In this document: piece by piece, positions 44,867-55,533 of the stretch
How the letters are laid out: the number at the start of each line of letters is the position of its first letter
How positions within the stretch are numbered: the stretch's first letter is position 1
From: Phreatobacter stygius
GTDB taxonomy: Bacteria > Pseudomonadota > Alphaproteobacteria > Rhizobiales > Phreatobacteraceae
Direction of reading: 5' to 3'
NCBI RefSeq assembly: GCF_005144885.1
Contig: NZ_CP039690.1
Span: forward strand, 868,001-932,000
Length of the DNA: 64,000 nt
Notes under the pieces: generated by a model
What the model was told of the DNA's origin: nothing
Databases searched by the model: none
The model's input: only the letters and a program-made list of their open reading frames with translations
Position numbers and translations under genes: made by a program

Positions 44867-45514
44867 TCAGCGCGGTGCGGTAAAGGCCGGGACACCCGCC
44901 GGCGCTCCGACTGCTCCGCCGCCGACACCGAACAGGCCACCCGGCAGCGGCGTCAGGCGCGGATTGGCCGGCCGTGGCTGGGCCTCGCGGATTTCGCCCT
45001 GGGCGGCAGTATCGCGGCCACGCGGGGCTGGCATCGGCAGGGGGGCGGCCATGGGCGGCTGCGGCTGGGACGGCGGCGCCTGCGGCCGGTCGTCGGTGAG
45101 CTGAACGGTCCACAGCCGCTGATCCTGGGTGTCGACCTCGAAAAAGCCGATGCGGTCATAACCGCGCGCCAGGCATTCCTCGATGCCGCGAATGGTGAAC
45201 TCCTTGTCGCGGGTGCACATGAAGGCGCGCCCCGACCATTCGCCACCCTGGTCGTAGTCGACCGCGTAGAGATAATAGAAGCGCGCCACCAGCGGTCCGC
45301 GCAGGATGGTTTCGCAGGTTCGCGCCGCGACGTTCCACCAGCCTTCGGTGGTCCAGCCCTCGCCGTCCTTGTAGCCGATCGACACGCCGATGCGGCTGCC
45401 GGTCGTGTTGCACAGCCTCAGGTCGGCGGCGGCGGGCCCGGTCGCGGACAGCCATACGGCCCCGGCGAGAAGGCCGAGGGCGAGAAGAGAGCGGCTTGTT
45501 GGGAATCGAACCAT
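44867..45514 (-). CDS. DUF1036 exported protein
   Basis: 215 residues with a signal peptide (LLALGLLAGAVWLSATGPAAA) and the DUF1036 domain: DLRLCNTTGSRIGVSIGYKD, EGWWNVAARTCETIL, FYYLYAVDYDQGGEW, and the paired FMCTRDKEFTIRGIEECLAR. Conserved cysteines probably form disulfides. The C-terminal 70 residues are a P/A/Q-rich tail unusual for the family. Role unknown; probably periplasmic. Single minus-strand gene between coxIV-like and a DMT permease. Confidence 0.85.
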   Translation of the reverse strand: MVRFPTSRSLLALGLLAGAVWLSATGPAAADLRLCNTTGSRIGVSIGYKDGEGWTTEGWWNVAARTCETILRGPLVARFYYLYAVDYDQGGEWSGRAFMCTRDKEFTIRGIEECLARGYDRIGFFEVDTQDQRLWTVQLTDDRPQAPPSQPQPPMAAPLPMPAPRGRDTAAQGEIREAQPRPANPRLTPLPGGLFGVGGGAVGAPAGVPAFTAPR

Positions 45515-45578
45515 TGGGCCAGTGTCACACCGATATTTGGCTTTTCGTTGATGCGACCGGCCGTGTCAACGCAACGGC

Positions 45579-46487
45579 TCAGCCCGAGGCCGCCGATTGG
45601 CTCTCCGCTTTGGGCCGTGCCACCCAGATGCCCAGCATGATCAGGAGCCCACCGGCGACCTGAATGACCGACAGGGCCTCGCCCAGCGCGATCCAGGCGA
45701 AAACCGCGGCGATAACGGCTTCCAGGAAGATCACCAGCGACGAAAACACCGTCGGTAGCGTGCCCAGCGCGACCGCCAGGAGCCCCTGCCCCGCCGCATG
45801 GGTCACAATGCCGAGAGCGATCACCGCGGCCCAGCCCCTGGCGCTCGCCGGCAGGATCGCCGGTTCCAGGGCCAGCGCGATGACCAACAGGCAGAGCGCC
45901 GTCACAACCGTCGACTGGAAGGTCAGCCGTGCCGCGCCGTGGCTCGCCCGGCCGGTCCGCACGGCATGGAAATAGAGCCCGAAAAAGACCCCCGTCGCGG
46001 CCCCGTAGAGATCGCCGACCAACCGCGCCGGATCGATCTGCACACTATTGCCGACCAGCGCGCCACCGCCGGCAATACATAAGGCAAGGCCGGCGAGCGT
46101 GCCGGCCGAGGTCTTTTGCTTCAGCCAGACCCAGGCCACCAGCACCACCCAGATCGGCGCCGTGGTGGCCAGAAAGGTCGAATTGGCGATCGTCGTGTTG
46201 AGAATGGACAGGTGCCAGAAGAACAGGTCGCCGGCGAAGAACAGCCCGGCCAGCACCACCGGCAGGGTGGGTCCGGGACGCCTCGCTTGGCCGCGGTCTT
46301 CGATCCGCATCCAGATATAGAGCACCGGCAAGGCCAGCGCGGCGCGCCAGAACGCCGAGGCGAAAGGACCGACATCGGCGATCCGCACGAAGACCGGGGA
46401 TATGCCGAGCGCCAGCGCTCCCGTCAGGAGGGCGGCATAGGCTGTCGCCTGGCTGGCGACGGGACGGGGAGCTGCTGTGTCGGTCAT
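45579..46487 (-). CDS. DMT-superfamily (EamA) permease
   Basis: 302 residues with ten predicted membrane helices in two EamA repeats ([60 protein letters not shown]). The ATG at 46487 is preferred over the GTG two codons earlier because AGG is 5 nt upstream. Such transporters export metabolites or amino acids; the substrate is unknown. It is divergent from gapR with a 129-nt spacer. Confidence 0.88.
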   Translation of the reverse strand: MTDTAAPRPVASQATAYAALLTGALALGISPVFVRIADVGPFASAFWRAALALPVLYIWMRIEDRGQARRPGPTLPVVLAGLFFAGDLFFWHLSILNTTIANSTFLATTAPIWVVLVAWVWLKQKTSAGTLAGLALCIAGGGALVGNSVQIDPARLVGDLYGAATGVFFGLYFHAVRTGRASHGAARLTFQSTVVTALCLLVIALALEPAILPASARGWAAVIALGIVTHAAGQGLLAVALGTLPTVFSSLVIFLEAVIAAVFAWIALGEALSVIQVAGGLLIMLGIWVARPKAESQSAASG

Positions 46488-46616
46488 GGGCACCTGGCGA
46501 GGCCGCCATCACTAGCTGGCCTGCGGGCCTGTGGACAAGGTGCAAGGCGCTTGACCCAGCCGCCCGTTTCCGCGAACCGTTCGGCTCAAACCTCCCCACC
46601 CCCGCTGGAGCATTCC

Positions 46617-46862
46617 ATGGTCGAGACCCAAAGCGTCGCTGGCGATCAACTCAAGGCCATCATCGAGCGCATCGAGCGGCTCGAAGAGGAAAAGAAAGCC
46701 CTCGCCGACGATATCAAGGACGTCTATGCCGAGGCCAAGGCCAACGGTTTCGACACCAAGATCCTGCGCAAGATCATTTCCCTCAGGAAGCAGGACCGCG
46801 ACGAGCGGATGGAAGAAGAAGCCATTCTCGAGCTCTACAAGCAGGCTCTCGGCATGGCCTGA
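46617..46862 (+). CDS. gapR: GapR nucleoid-associated protein (DUF2312)
   Basis: 81 residues, the normal GapR size. It begins [20 protein letters not shown] and continues [20 protein letters not shown], an almost uninterrupted charged coiled coil, ending [20 protein letters not shown]. In Caulobacter GapR binds overtwisted DNA ahead of replication and transcription and helps asymmetric cell-cycle progression. GGAG lies 7 nt upstream. Its stop is part of a small perfect hairpin, GAGGCG/CGCCTC (46861-46875), shared with the stop of the convergent DMT gene 4 nt away. Confidence 0.94.
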   Translation: MVETQSVAGDQLKAIIERIERLEEEKKALADDIKDVYAEAKANGFDTKILRKIISLRKQDRDERMEEEAILELYKQALGMA

Positions 46863-46866
46863 GGCG

Positions 46867-47763
46867 TCACGCCTCGGCCGTAACCGAAGCCGGAACCCGC
46901 CTGGGCGCGGCCGCGAACATCGCGACCGCCGCCGCCGCCAGGATGGCGGCGAAACCGACAAAATCCAGCGGCGACGGCCGGTCACCGACCAGCGCCATGG
47001 CGCTGAGCACGCCGACCACCGGAATGGCGAAGGTGGTGAGTGAAGCCGCCCCCACCGACAGCCTGTCGAGCAGCGTGAACCACAAGAGATAGGCGATCGC
47101 GGTCGCCCCGATCACGTGGAATGTCAGTGCCGTCCAGACGACCGGCGACAGCGTCACCGGCAAGGTCTCGCCGCTCAGCCCGAAGCCGATCCCGGCCATC
47201 GCCGCCGCGATCAGCAGTTGATAGGCGGTGATCACCATGCGGTCGCCCTCGATCGGCCGGGCCTTCTGATAGACCGTGCCGGCGGCCCAGCTGAACGCCG
47301 CCACCAGCGGGAAGACCAGCCCGAGCAGCGTGCTCTGTCCGCCGATCAGTGGTGCCGCCAGGACGGCGATGCCGATCAGGCCGATGGCCAGCGCAATGGT
47401 CTTCGACCGGTCGAGCCTTTCGCCGAGGAACAGATAGGCCATCAGGATTGCCCAGAGCGGCGTGGTGAAGGTGAGGATCGCCGCCCGCGAGGTCGAGGTG
47501 TTGAGCTGAGCGAAGACGGTCGCGAGGTTGAAGCCGGCAATGTTGAAGATGCCGGCGATGACAAGCGGGATCCAGGACGACCGCGGCACCTTCAGCGACC
47601 GGCCGATCATGGCCGCGACAAGCGCCAGCAGCACCGCGCCGACCCCGAGCCCGACCATGCGCAATCCGAAGGGCTGGACCTCGGACAGGGCGGTCTTCAC
47701 CGCCGGCCAATTGAACCCCCACAGGACCGCGAGCGCGACTGGGATAAAGCGAATGCCATGCAT
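46867..47763 (-). CDS. DMT-superfamily (EamA) permease, second copy
   Basis: 298 residues, ten helices in two EamA repeats: FIPVALAVLWGFNWPAVKTA, VFAQLNTSTSRAAILTFTTP, LWAILMAYLFLGERL and, in the second repeat, VIGATAIAYLLWFTLLDRLS. It is not close in sequence to the permease at 45.6 kb, so it is a paralogue rather than a recent duplicate. Start codon ATG at 47763 lies in a CATGCATG context with no strong ribosome-binding site. Substrate unknown. Convergent with gapR. Confidence 0.88.
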   Translation of the reverse strand: MHGIRFIPVALAVLWGFNWPAVKTALSEVQPFGLRMVGLGVGAVLLALVAAMIGRSLKVPRSSWIPLVIAGIFNIAGFNLATVFAQLNTSTSRAAILTFTTPLWAILMAYLFLGERLDRSKTIALAIGLIGIAVLAAPLIGGQSTLLGLVFPLVAAFSWAAGTVYQKARPIEGDRMVITAYQLLIAAAMAGIGFGLSGETLPVTLSPVVWTALTFHVIGATAIAYLLWFTLLDRLSVGAASLTTFAIPVVGVLSAMALVGDRPSPLDFVGFAAILAAAAVAMFAAAPRRVPASVTAEA

Positions 47764-47961
47764 GCGAGGGCCACCTGAAGGGCCCTCGGGCCCGGATGCG
47801 TCCGCGGACCGCGGGACGGATCGAATGAGATCACATCGTCCGGCAGCCAGAAAGAGCGGATAGCGCAGGGCGGCCCGGCTCCCAGGGCGGCAGGCGATCG
47901 TCAGATCAGGGGATCAGCGATGTTCGGCGGCGCGGTCGGGCCGCTCCAGCGCGGCCTTCGG

Positions 47962-50019
47962 TCAGCGCTGCTCCAGCGACGCGCGGCGCTGCGCGACAGG
48001 CTCCGGCCGCGAGAAGTCCAGCGTGCGCAAGGTCGCGACCGCCTGACCGGCGAAACGCTGGGTCGACATGGTCGGGGCGTTCGACTGCGAGAAGGTCATG
48101 GCGACCATCTGGTCCGGCTGCTCGATCAGTTTCAGCTGGCGCGGATCGGGCGTCGTCAAGGTCGCGACGCTGGCCTCGCGATCGGTGGTCTGGCGGACGA
48201 AGACGACACGGCCGCGCTGGCCCGTCGTGCTCGGCGCGACCATTGGCGTCGGTGCGGCGCGGGCGACCCGGGTCTGGTGCGGCGCGCGGACCGGCGGCGC
48301 GGGCTGCGCGACGCTCGGCTGCGGGCCGGCATGGCTGCGGGCCACGGGAGCTGCGGTGCGCGGCTGCGGGGTCGCCGCCGCGTTCGGCAAGGTGACGCGC
48401 TGCGACGGCGAGGCAAAGGCCAGGGCAAAGCCCGGCGCGGCTTCGGCCGGGGCGGACTGGCCGCGCTGGTCGCCGGTGGTGATCAGCGCCGGCAGGACCG
48501 CCGCCGCCGTGACCGCCGATCCGCCAATGATCTGCGGACGCGAGGCCGGCACGGGCGCCTGCGCCACGACGATGCGATCACCTGATGGAGCCGGCTCGGC
48601 GAGCGGCGTCGGGCGATTGGGCTCCGGCGCGCGGGCCGCCTCAGGCACCGGCTGCGGCATTGGCGGCGCGAGCGAGGCGAAGGTGGTCGCGGCCGGCTGC
48701 GGCTCCGGCTCGCCGGGAATGGTCGGCCGGGCCATCGGCATCGGGCCGGCGGCAAGGCGCTGCATCAACTCGCCCTCTTCCTGGGCGCGCAGCCGTTCCG
48801 CAGCCGACGGGGCCCGGGCCGGGACCGGCGCCATGGCGATCAGCATGCGCGGCGGATTGGGAGCGATCTGGACCGGGGCGCCGGCGCGACCGCCAGCGGG
48901 CTGGACCTGGGCAGGTTGAGCCTGGGCAGGTTGGGCTTGGGCGGGTTGGGCTTGGGCGGGTTGGGCTTGGGCAATCTGGGTCTGGGCCGCGGCCGGCGCG
49001 ACCGGTTCGGTGCGTGCCGGGATGCCGGGGGCGGCTTCAGCCGGGCGGAGCGTCGCGGAGACACGGCCCGAGCCGCGCTGGGCAAAGGTCTGGCGGGCCG
49101 GCGCCGGCTGCTGCGCCTGCTGCTGATTGCCGCCGAACAAGGCTGCGAAGAAGCCCATGCCGCCGCCGCGCTGGCGCAGCACGCCGCCGCGGTCGCCTTC
49201 ATCGGCAAAGCCGGCTTCATCGGAGCGAGAATCATAGAAGCGCGATGCCGTGCCGCCGCGCGCCTGGACCATGGCGAGCGCCGTCTCGAAGCCCGCCATC
49301 GGCCGGCCATCGGCCGGGATGTGGACGGTGCGCCCGTCGGGGAACAGGCGGGCGAGATAGTCGCGCGAGACTTTCGGCCAATGACGGACCGAGCCGGTGT
49401 CGAGATGAATGAAGTGGTTGGCCGAGCCTGGGTAGAAACCGACGCCGCCGCGCTGCAATTGCAGGCCGACCTCGCGCACCCGGGTCATGGAAACGCCGGG
49501 GATGAAGAAATCCATCGCCCGGCCCTGGATATGCTGCGAATGCTGGGCGACCGCGCGCGAGCGCCGGCGCAACATGGCATTGGTGCCTTCCGAGCGGAAG
49601 GCCGAGAGGACATTGATCGGGGCCTGGCCGCCGACGCCGCGATAGACTTCCCAGAGCACGTCGAACAGGCCCGGATCCATCCGGGTCGGCTGATCGTTGC
49701 GCCAGTCGCGCAGGAACCAGTTGAGCTTGTTCAGGGCTTCCTGATCGTAGCGGCCATCGCGCTTGAAGGTGACCAGGATTTCTTCGCCCGTGTGCCGATG
49801 CACCAGCGACAACGTGCGGGTGTCGCCATTGGCGACCACCGTCTGGGTATGGCCAGCACCGAAGAGAAGGAACCCGAAGCCTATCGCGACCGTTGATGCG
49901 GTGCGCAGCACACGCTGAGAAACGAAGTCGGAAAGGGTTCTGAGCTGTTGTTTCACGATACTGTACTGGGCTCTGTCAGCGGACGAAAGATCGGATTCTC
50001 CGCCGGACGGGCCCGGCAT
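47962..50019 (-). CDS. Large DUF882 (YcbK/M15-like) envelope protein with P/A/Q-rich tail
   Basis: 685 residues. A membrane or signal segment (TASTVAIGFGFLLFGAGHTQ) precedes a DUF882/peptidase-M15-like domain at about 70-240: TLSLVHRHTGEEI, KLNWFLRDWRNDQPTRMDP, AFRSEGTNAMLRRRSRAVAQ, SQHIQGRAMDFFIPGVSM and NHFIHLDTGSVRHWP, which keep the zinc-site H/D/H pattern. The remaining 430 residues are low-complexity P/A/Q/R, including a (AQAQP)n repeat. The start is uncertain: 50019 (ATG) or 49956 (GTG), neither with a good ribosome-binding site. It is a likely cell-wall hydrolase or binding protein. It neighbours an L,D-transpeptidase. Confidence 0.8.
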   Translation of the reverse strand: MPGPSGGESDLSSADRAQYSIVKQQLRTLSDFVSQRVLRTASTVAIGFGFLLFGAGHTQTVVANGDTRTLSLVHRHTGEEILVTFKRDGRYDQEALNKLNWFLRDWRNDQPTRMDPGLFDVLWEVYRGVGGQAPINVLSAFRSEGTNAMLRRRSRAVAQHSQHIQGRAMDFFIPGVSMTRVREVGLQLQRGGVGFYPGSANHFIHLDTGSVRHWPKVSRDYLARLFPDGRTVHIPADGRPMAGFETALAMVQARGGTASRFYDSRSDEAGFADEGDRGGVLRQRGGGMGFFAALFGGNQQQAQQPAPARQTFAQRGSGRVSATLRPAEAAPGIPARTEPVAPAAAQTQIAQAQPAQAQPAQAQPAQAQPAQVQPAGGRAGAPVQIAPNPPRMLIAMAPVPARAPSAAERLRAQEEGELMQRLAAGPMPMARPTIPGEPEPQPAATTFASLAPPMPQPVPEAARAPEPNRPTPLAEPAPSGDRIVVAQAPVPASRPQIIGGSAVTAAAVLPALITTGDQRGQSAPAEAAPGFALAFASPSQRVTLPNAAATPQPRTAAPVARSHAGPQPSVAQPAPPVRAPHQTRVARAAPTPMVAPSTTGQRGRVVFVRQTTDREASVATLTTPDPRQLKLIEQPDQMVAMTFSQSNAPTMSTQRFAGQAVATLRTLDFSRPEPVAQRRASLEQR
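48907..48972. repeat. 15-bp tandem repeat inside the DUF882 gene
   Basis: Four full 15-bp units (first CTGGGCAGGTTGAGC, last TTGGGCGGGTTGGGC) plus a partial one. They encode the AQPAQ pentapeptide repeat of the protein's tail, so copy-number change would lengthen or shorten the linker in frame. Confidence 0.85.
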
Positions 50020-50175
50020 ATGGTGAACGTATCATCGTCGGGAACGGTTAAAGAACCCTGAGTCGCGTAAACGGAATCAGAAAGACCCGGCTCACGGACG
50101 CGTGACCGGTAAGCACCGACTGTGGCGAAATCATGCCGGATCATGATGTCATCCATCAGCGCCGGTTGACGGGAG

Positions 50176-51855
50176 TCAGCTCCGCGCGCTGGCCAGAACC
50201 GCTCGCACGCGGGCATTGTGCCCATAGATATCCTCGTATTCAACGAGTGAACCCGCGCTATCCACCGTCATCGTGAAATAGACCAGATGGATCGGCACGG
50301 CCTGCCGAAACCGCACCGTGCGCTCGTTTGCGCCATAAAGTCCCTGGATCCGGCCATGCGACCAGGCTTCGCCGGGCAGGCCGAGATTGAGCAGGACCTC
50401 GGCGAGCGCTTCCGGGTTCTGAACGCGCACGCAGCCGTTGGACAGGGCCCGGTAGCTCTGCCCGAAATATTGCCGCGACGGCGTGTCGTGCAGATAGATC
50501 GCGTGCCGGTTGGGGAACATGAACTTCATCTTGCCGAGCGCGTTGGCGGCCCCCGGCGGCTGGCGAAAGGCATAACGGCCGATATTGGCGGCGCCCCAGT
50601 TGATCGTCGAAGCATCGACCACCCGGCCGGCCTGGACCACCTGGATGCCACGCCGGGCGAAATAGCCGCCATTGCGCGTAGCCCCGCTCAGCATGCTGCG
50701 CCGGACGATCGAATGCGGCACGTGCCAATAGGGGTTGAACACGATGTGGCTCATCGCATCGGAAAAGATCGGCGTCTGCGTCTCGGCGCGGCCCATGACC
50801 GCCCGGGTCTGGTGGATGATCCGGCCGTTCTGCATCACCTCGACCGAATAGGTCGGGCTGTTGACCCAGATATGCGCCTGGCCGAGGTCGCGCGGCAACC
50901 AACGCCAGCGCTCGAGATTGGCGACCAGGTCGCGCTCGCGCAGCGCATTGCGCCGGATCCCCGGTGAATCCGACATTTCGCGGCGCTCGCCGCGCATCTC
51001 GATCAGCTTGGCGCGCAACCGGCGAAAGCCTTCATGCGGCGGATTGAACGCCTCGACCGTGGCGGTGGCATCGCTCGACCTGGCCAGGTCGCCGAGCGCC
51101 TGGGCGGTCTCGATGCGCGGCGGATGGACGTCGAAATAGGCGGACAGCTTGGCCGGGTCGGTCCGGCCGGCCGAGGCCTGGGCGGCATAGAGGCTGACGG
51201 CCCGTGCCAGCGCGATCTCGAGCCGCGCGACGCTTTCGGCATTGCGCGCGCCTTCCGGCAGCACGATCCGGAACGCCACGGGGTCGAGGCCGTCATCGCC
51301 GGCCTGGCCGATGCGGGTCAGCACGGCGCGGCCGCGCCCCGACAGCACGCCGTCCTGGACGAACAGCGGCTCGTAGCGACGCTCGGCGTAGAACGTGGCG
51401 AGCGGCTGCAGCGCCGTGCGCTCGCCGCCGGCCTTCGCCAGCAGGTTCTGCAGCGCTTGGGCCACCCGCTGGACGGTGATCGCCGGGTCCGGCTGGCCGT
51501 TCTCGACCAGGCTCGGCGGGTCGTCCGGAATGGCTGCGAGTTCGGCCGCCGATGGCGGCGGGATGACCGGCGGCGGCGCCAGCGCCGTGTCGGGATGCTC
51601 GTCGTCCGCCAGGGGCACGCCGGCGATCGCCGGATCGGGCTGCGAATGCTCGCCCATCAGCGGTGACGGCGGGAAGGCGGCGAGGCCGAAATCGGTCGCG
51701 GCCAGCGGCGCGACGGCATCAAGCGGCGGACGCGGAATCGACGCCTCGACCTCCCAATCGGCGAGCCGGAAAGTTTCGGCGGTTTCGGCCTGCGACGGCC
51801 CGGAAATGCCCACGCCCATGAGGGCGCAAAAAAGGACAGTCGACCGAAGCCGCAT
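50176..51855 (-). CDS. L,D-transpeptidase (YcbB-like, ErfK/YbiS/YnhG domain)
   Basis: 559 residues from the ATG at 51855 (AGGGG 6 nt upstream). A signal peptide (MRLRSTVLFCALMGVGISGP) is followed by a proline-rich spacer, a substrate-domain region (LLAKAGGERTALQPLATFYA), and a C-terminal catalytic domain with AIYLHDTPSRQYF and the cysteine motif RALSNGCVRVQNP. Such YcbB/LdtD-type enzymes make 3-3 cross-links in peptidoglycan in the periplasm. It lies downstream of a sigma-54 response regulator and upstream of the DUF882 gene on the same strand, forming an envelope-related trio. Confidence 0.92.
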   Translation of the reverse strand: MRLRSTVLFCALMGVGISGPSQAETAETFRLADWEVEASIPRPPLDAVAPLAATDFGLAAFPPSPLMGEHSQPDPAIAGVPLADDEHPDTALAPPPVIPPPSAAELAAIPDDPPSLVENGQPDPAITVQRVAQALQNLLAKAGGERTALQPLATFYAERRYEPLFVQDGVLSGRGRAVLTRIGQAGDDGLDPVAFRIVLPEGARNAESVARLEIALARAVSLYAAQASAGRTDPAKLSAYFDVHPPRIETAQALGDLARSSDATATVEAFNPPHEGFRRLRAKLIEMRGERREMSDSPGIRRNALRERDLVANLERWRWLPRDLGQAHIWVNSPTYSVEVMQNGRIIHQTRAVMGRAETQTPIFSDAMSHIVFNPYWHVPHSIVRRSMLSGATRNGGYFARRGIQVVQAGRVVDASTINWGAANIGRYAFRQPPGAANALGKMKFMFPNRHAIYLHDTPSRQYFGQSYRALSNGCVRVQNPEALAEVLLNLGLPGEAWSHGRIQGLYGANERTVRFRQAVPIHLVYFTMTVDSAGSLVEYEDIYGHNARVRAVLASARS

Positions 51856-51975
51856 GTGAATCCCCTGGACCGCGGCGAGGGCCGCAAGCAATGACTTTTC
51901 GAACATGTGAGTCGGCAGAAATCAAGCGGGAGAGCGGGTTTGCGAGCTGTTTTGCCGGCGCCCGAGGCTTTGCGG

Positions 51976-53460
<1,485 letters not shown>

Positions 53461-53519
53461 GGGACGGCACGGCCTTCCGGATGCGATGTCTCGATTCGGG
53501 AAAGGGTGAAGACCCGCCA

Positions 53520-53535
53520 TTAAGGTCGAGTTAAC
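53520..53535. promoter_or_regulatory. Perfect CtrA box upstream of the sigma-54 response regulator
   Basis: TTAA (53520-53523), seven bases, TTAAC (53531-53535): an exact match to TTAA-N7-TTAAC, 60 nt before the regulator's ATG on the other side of a GATTC (CcrM) site at 53493. TTAA words are rare in this genome, and this is the only exact full match I found in the window. Confidence 0.7.
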
Positions 53536-53563
53536 GCTCAGTAACCGCCGCAATGTTGCAGGA

Positions 53564-54583
53564 TCATGCCGCGCGGGATCGGATCGCACCGAACGGGCAG
53601 AGCGCCTCGGCGAATTGCCGCGCGGCTGCCGACCACGACCTTGCTTCGGCTGCCGCGCGGCAACGTCCCGGGTCGAGCGTCAGCGCGGTCCTGATGGCCT
53701 TGGCCAGGTCTTCGTCGAGACAGGCAATCACGGGGTCGCCGACCACGTCGATCGGCCCGGGAACCGGGAAGGCCGCGACCGGCAGGCCGCTCGCCAGCGC
53801 CTCCTGCATGACATTGCCATAGGTGTCGGTGCGGCTGGTGAAGACGAAGACGTCGGCGCCGGCATAGATCTGGGCCAGCGCCTCGCCGGTCCGGGAGCCG
53901 AGAAAGACCGCGTCCGGAAAGCGCCGTTCGAGCTCGGCGCGCTGCGGCCCGTCGCCGACCACCAGCTTGGTGCCGGGCAGGTCGAGCGCCAGGAAGGCCT
54001 CGATGTTCTTCTCGACCGCCAGCCGCCCGACGCTGAGCATGATCGGCCGCGGATAGTCCAGCGTCACCGCCGGACGCGGCCGGAACAATTGCGTGTCGAC
54101 CCCGCGCGCCCAGAGCGACAGGTTGGCGAAACCCCAGCGCGACAGTTCCTGCCGCATGGTCTCGGTCGGCACCATGGTGCGCCGCGCGGGCCCGTGGAAA
54201 TGGCGCAGCCAGGCATAGGTCCAGGCCTCCGGGATCGGCGCCCGCGCCCGGACATAATCGGGATAGCGGGTGTGGTAGCTGGTGGTGAACGGCAGCTGGC
54301 GCGTCAGGCACCAGCGCCGGACCGCATGGCCGATCGTGCCCTCGGTGGCGATATGCACGGCATCGGGGCGGATCTCGTCGAGGCGCCGGGCGATCGCCGG
54401 ACCCGCCATGATCGCCAGGCGGATGTCCGGATAGGTCGGCAGCGGCAGGCTCGGCAAGCCCTCGGCCGTGACGAAATGGGCGGCGACGCCGAAACCCGGC
54501 AGCGCAGCGGCGGTCTCCTGGAGCGAGCGCACCACGCCGTTGATCTGAGGCGACCAGGCGTCGGTTGCGATCGCCAGCCGCAT
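53564..54583 (-). CDS. agt: GT4-family glycosyltransferase (Agt-like lipid glycosyltransferase)
   Basis: 339 residues, GT-B fold: MRLAIATDAWSPQINGVVRS at the N-terminus, TTSYHTRYPDYVRAR, the nucleotide-sugar site SVGRLAVEKNIEAFLALD and the C-terminal DVFVFTSRTDTYGNVMQEAL. The start overlaps the stop of the upstream phosphoesterase by one base (TGATG). In rhizobia and marine alphaproteobacteria, a GT4 Agt gene next to plcP glycosylates diacylglycerol to make phosphorus-free lipids. I assign Agt mainly from this pairing; sugar specificity is not visible. Confidence 0.78.
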   Translation of the reverse strand: MRLAIATDAWSPQINGVVRSLQETAAALPGFGVAAHFVTAEGLPSLPLPTYPDIRLAIMAGPAIARRLDEIRPDAVHIATEGTIGHAVRRWCLTRQLPFTTSYHTRYPDYVRARAPIPEAWTYAWLRHFHGPARRTMVPTETMRQELSRWGFANLSLWARGVDTQLFRPRPAVTLDYPRPIMLSVGRLAVEKNIEAFLALDLPGTKLVVGDGPQRAELERRFPDAVFLGSRTGEALAQIYAGADVFVFTSRTDTYGNVMQEALASGLPVAAFPVPGPIDVVGDPVIACLDEDLAKAIRTALTLDPGRCRAAAEARSWSAAARQFAEALCPFGAIRSRAA

Positions 54584-55407
54584 CAGGCGGCAACCTTGCG
54601 GCCGTCAGGCAGCGGCAGCACGAGCTCCGGCTCGGCATCGTGGTCTTCGGCCGGCGCGGTCTCGGGCAGAACCTCGGTCCAGCGGACGATTTCGAACCGC
54701 CCGTCATAGGTCTCCACCAGCGCCGAGCAGCTCTCGACCCAGTCGCCGCAATTCATGTAGCGGATGCCGAACTGGTCGTGGATCGCGGCATGATGGATGT
54801 GGCCGCAGATCACGCCGTCGACTTTCTGACGCCTGGCTTCGCTGGCCAGCGCCTCCTCGAAGGCGCCGATGAAATTGACCGCCCTCTTGACCTTCAGCTT
54901 GGCCCAGGCCGACAGCGACCAATAGGTCAGCCCCATCTTGCGGCGGATCAGGTTGAACCATCGGTTGAGGTAGATCGCGGCGTCATAGGCCCAGTCGCCG
55001 AGATGGGCGAGCCAGCGCGCATGCATCACCACCACGTCGAAGGCGTCGCCGTGGATGACCAGGAAGCGCTTGCCATCAGCTGAGGTGTAGATGGTCTCGT
55101 CCATCACCTCGATGCCACCGAAATGGGTGCCGAAATAGTCGCGCAGGAATTCGTCGTGATTGCCCGGCAGATAGATGATCTGCGAGCCCTTGCGCACCTT
55201 GCGCAGCAGCTTCTGCACCACGTCATTGTGCGATTGCGGCCAGTGCCAGCCGCGGCGCAGCTGCCAGCCGTCGATGATGTCGCCGACGAGATAGATCACG
55301 TCGGCATCGTTGTAGCGCAGGAAGTCGAGCAGCAGCCGGGTCTGCGATCCACGCGCGCCGAGATGCACGTCGGAAATGAACATCGCCCGGTAACGCTTCT
55401 CCGCCAT
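54583..55407 (-). CDS. plcP: PlcP-type phospholipase C (LpxH-like metallophosphoesterase)
   Basis: 274 residues from the ATG at 55407. Metal-site motifs: FISDVHLGARGSQT, YLVGDIIDGWQL, IYLPGNHDEFL, FLVIHGDAFD and VICGHIHHAAIH. Annotation pipelines call such proteins UDP-2,3-diacylglucosamine pyrophosphatase, but the version linked to a GT4 gene corresponds to PlcP of Sinorhizobium, which degrades phosphatidylcholine and phosphatidylethanolamine to diacylglycerol under phosphate limitation. The one-base overlap with agt and the divergent pmtA gene support this reading. An LpxH-like role in lipid A synthesis remains the alternative. Confidence 0.78.
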   Translation of the reverse strand: MAEKRYRAMFISDVHLGARGSQTRLLLDFLRYNDADVIYLVGDIIDGWQLRRGWHWPQSHNDVVQKLLRKVRKGSQIIYLPGNHDEFLRDYFGTHFGGIEVMDETIYTSADGKRFLVIHGDAFDVVVMHARWLAHLGDWAYDAAIYLNRWFNLIRRKMGLTYWSLSAWAKLKVKRAVNFIGAFEEALASEARRQKVDGVICGHIHHAAIHDQFGIRYMNCGDWVESCSALVETYDGRFEIVRWTEVLPETAPAEDHDAEPELVLPLPDGRKVAA

Positions 55408-55533
55408 TGCCTCGATCCCGCTCTTCAAGCCGCCGGGCACAGGAAACAGATTCCCGTAGAGCTTTTGTGACACTGCGCGACAAGGACCTTCCCCGCGGCC
55501 GCCCGCGAGGCCCCGGCGCAGGGTAGCTGGCGC

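Noticed and set aside
45485-45505. A tRNA-like GGTTCGATTCCC on the minus strand
   Set aside because: It is the coding start of the DUF1036 gene, with no acceptor stem or other arms around it.
55470-55490. A possible Pho box on the minus strand closer to plcP (TGTC half-sites)
   Set aside because: The two half-sites are 10 bp apart, not the required 11, so I did not call it.
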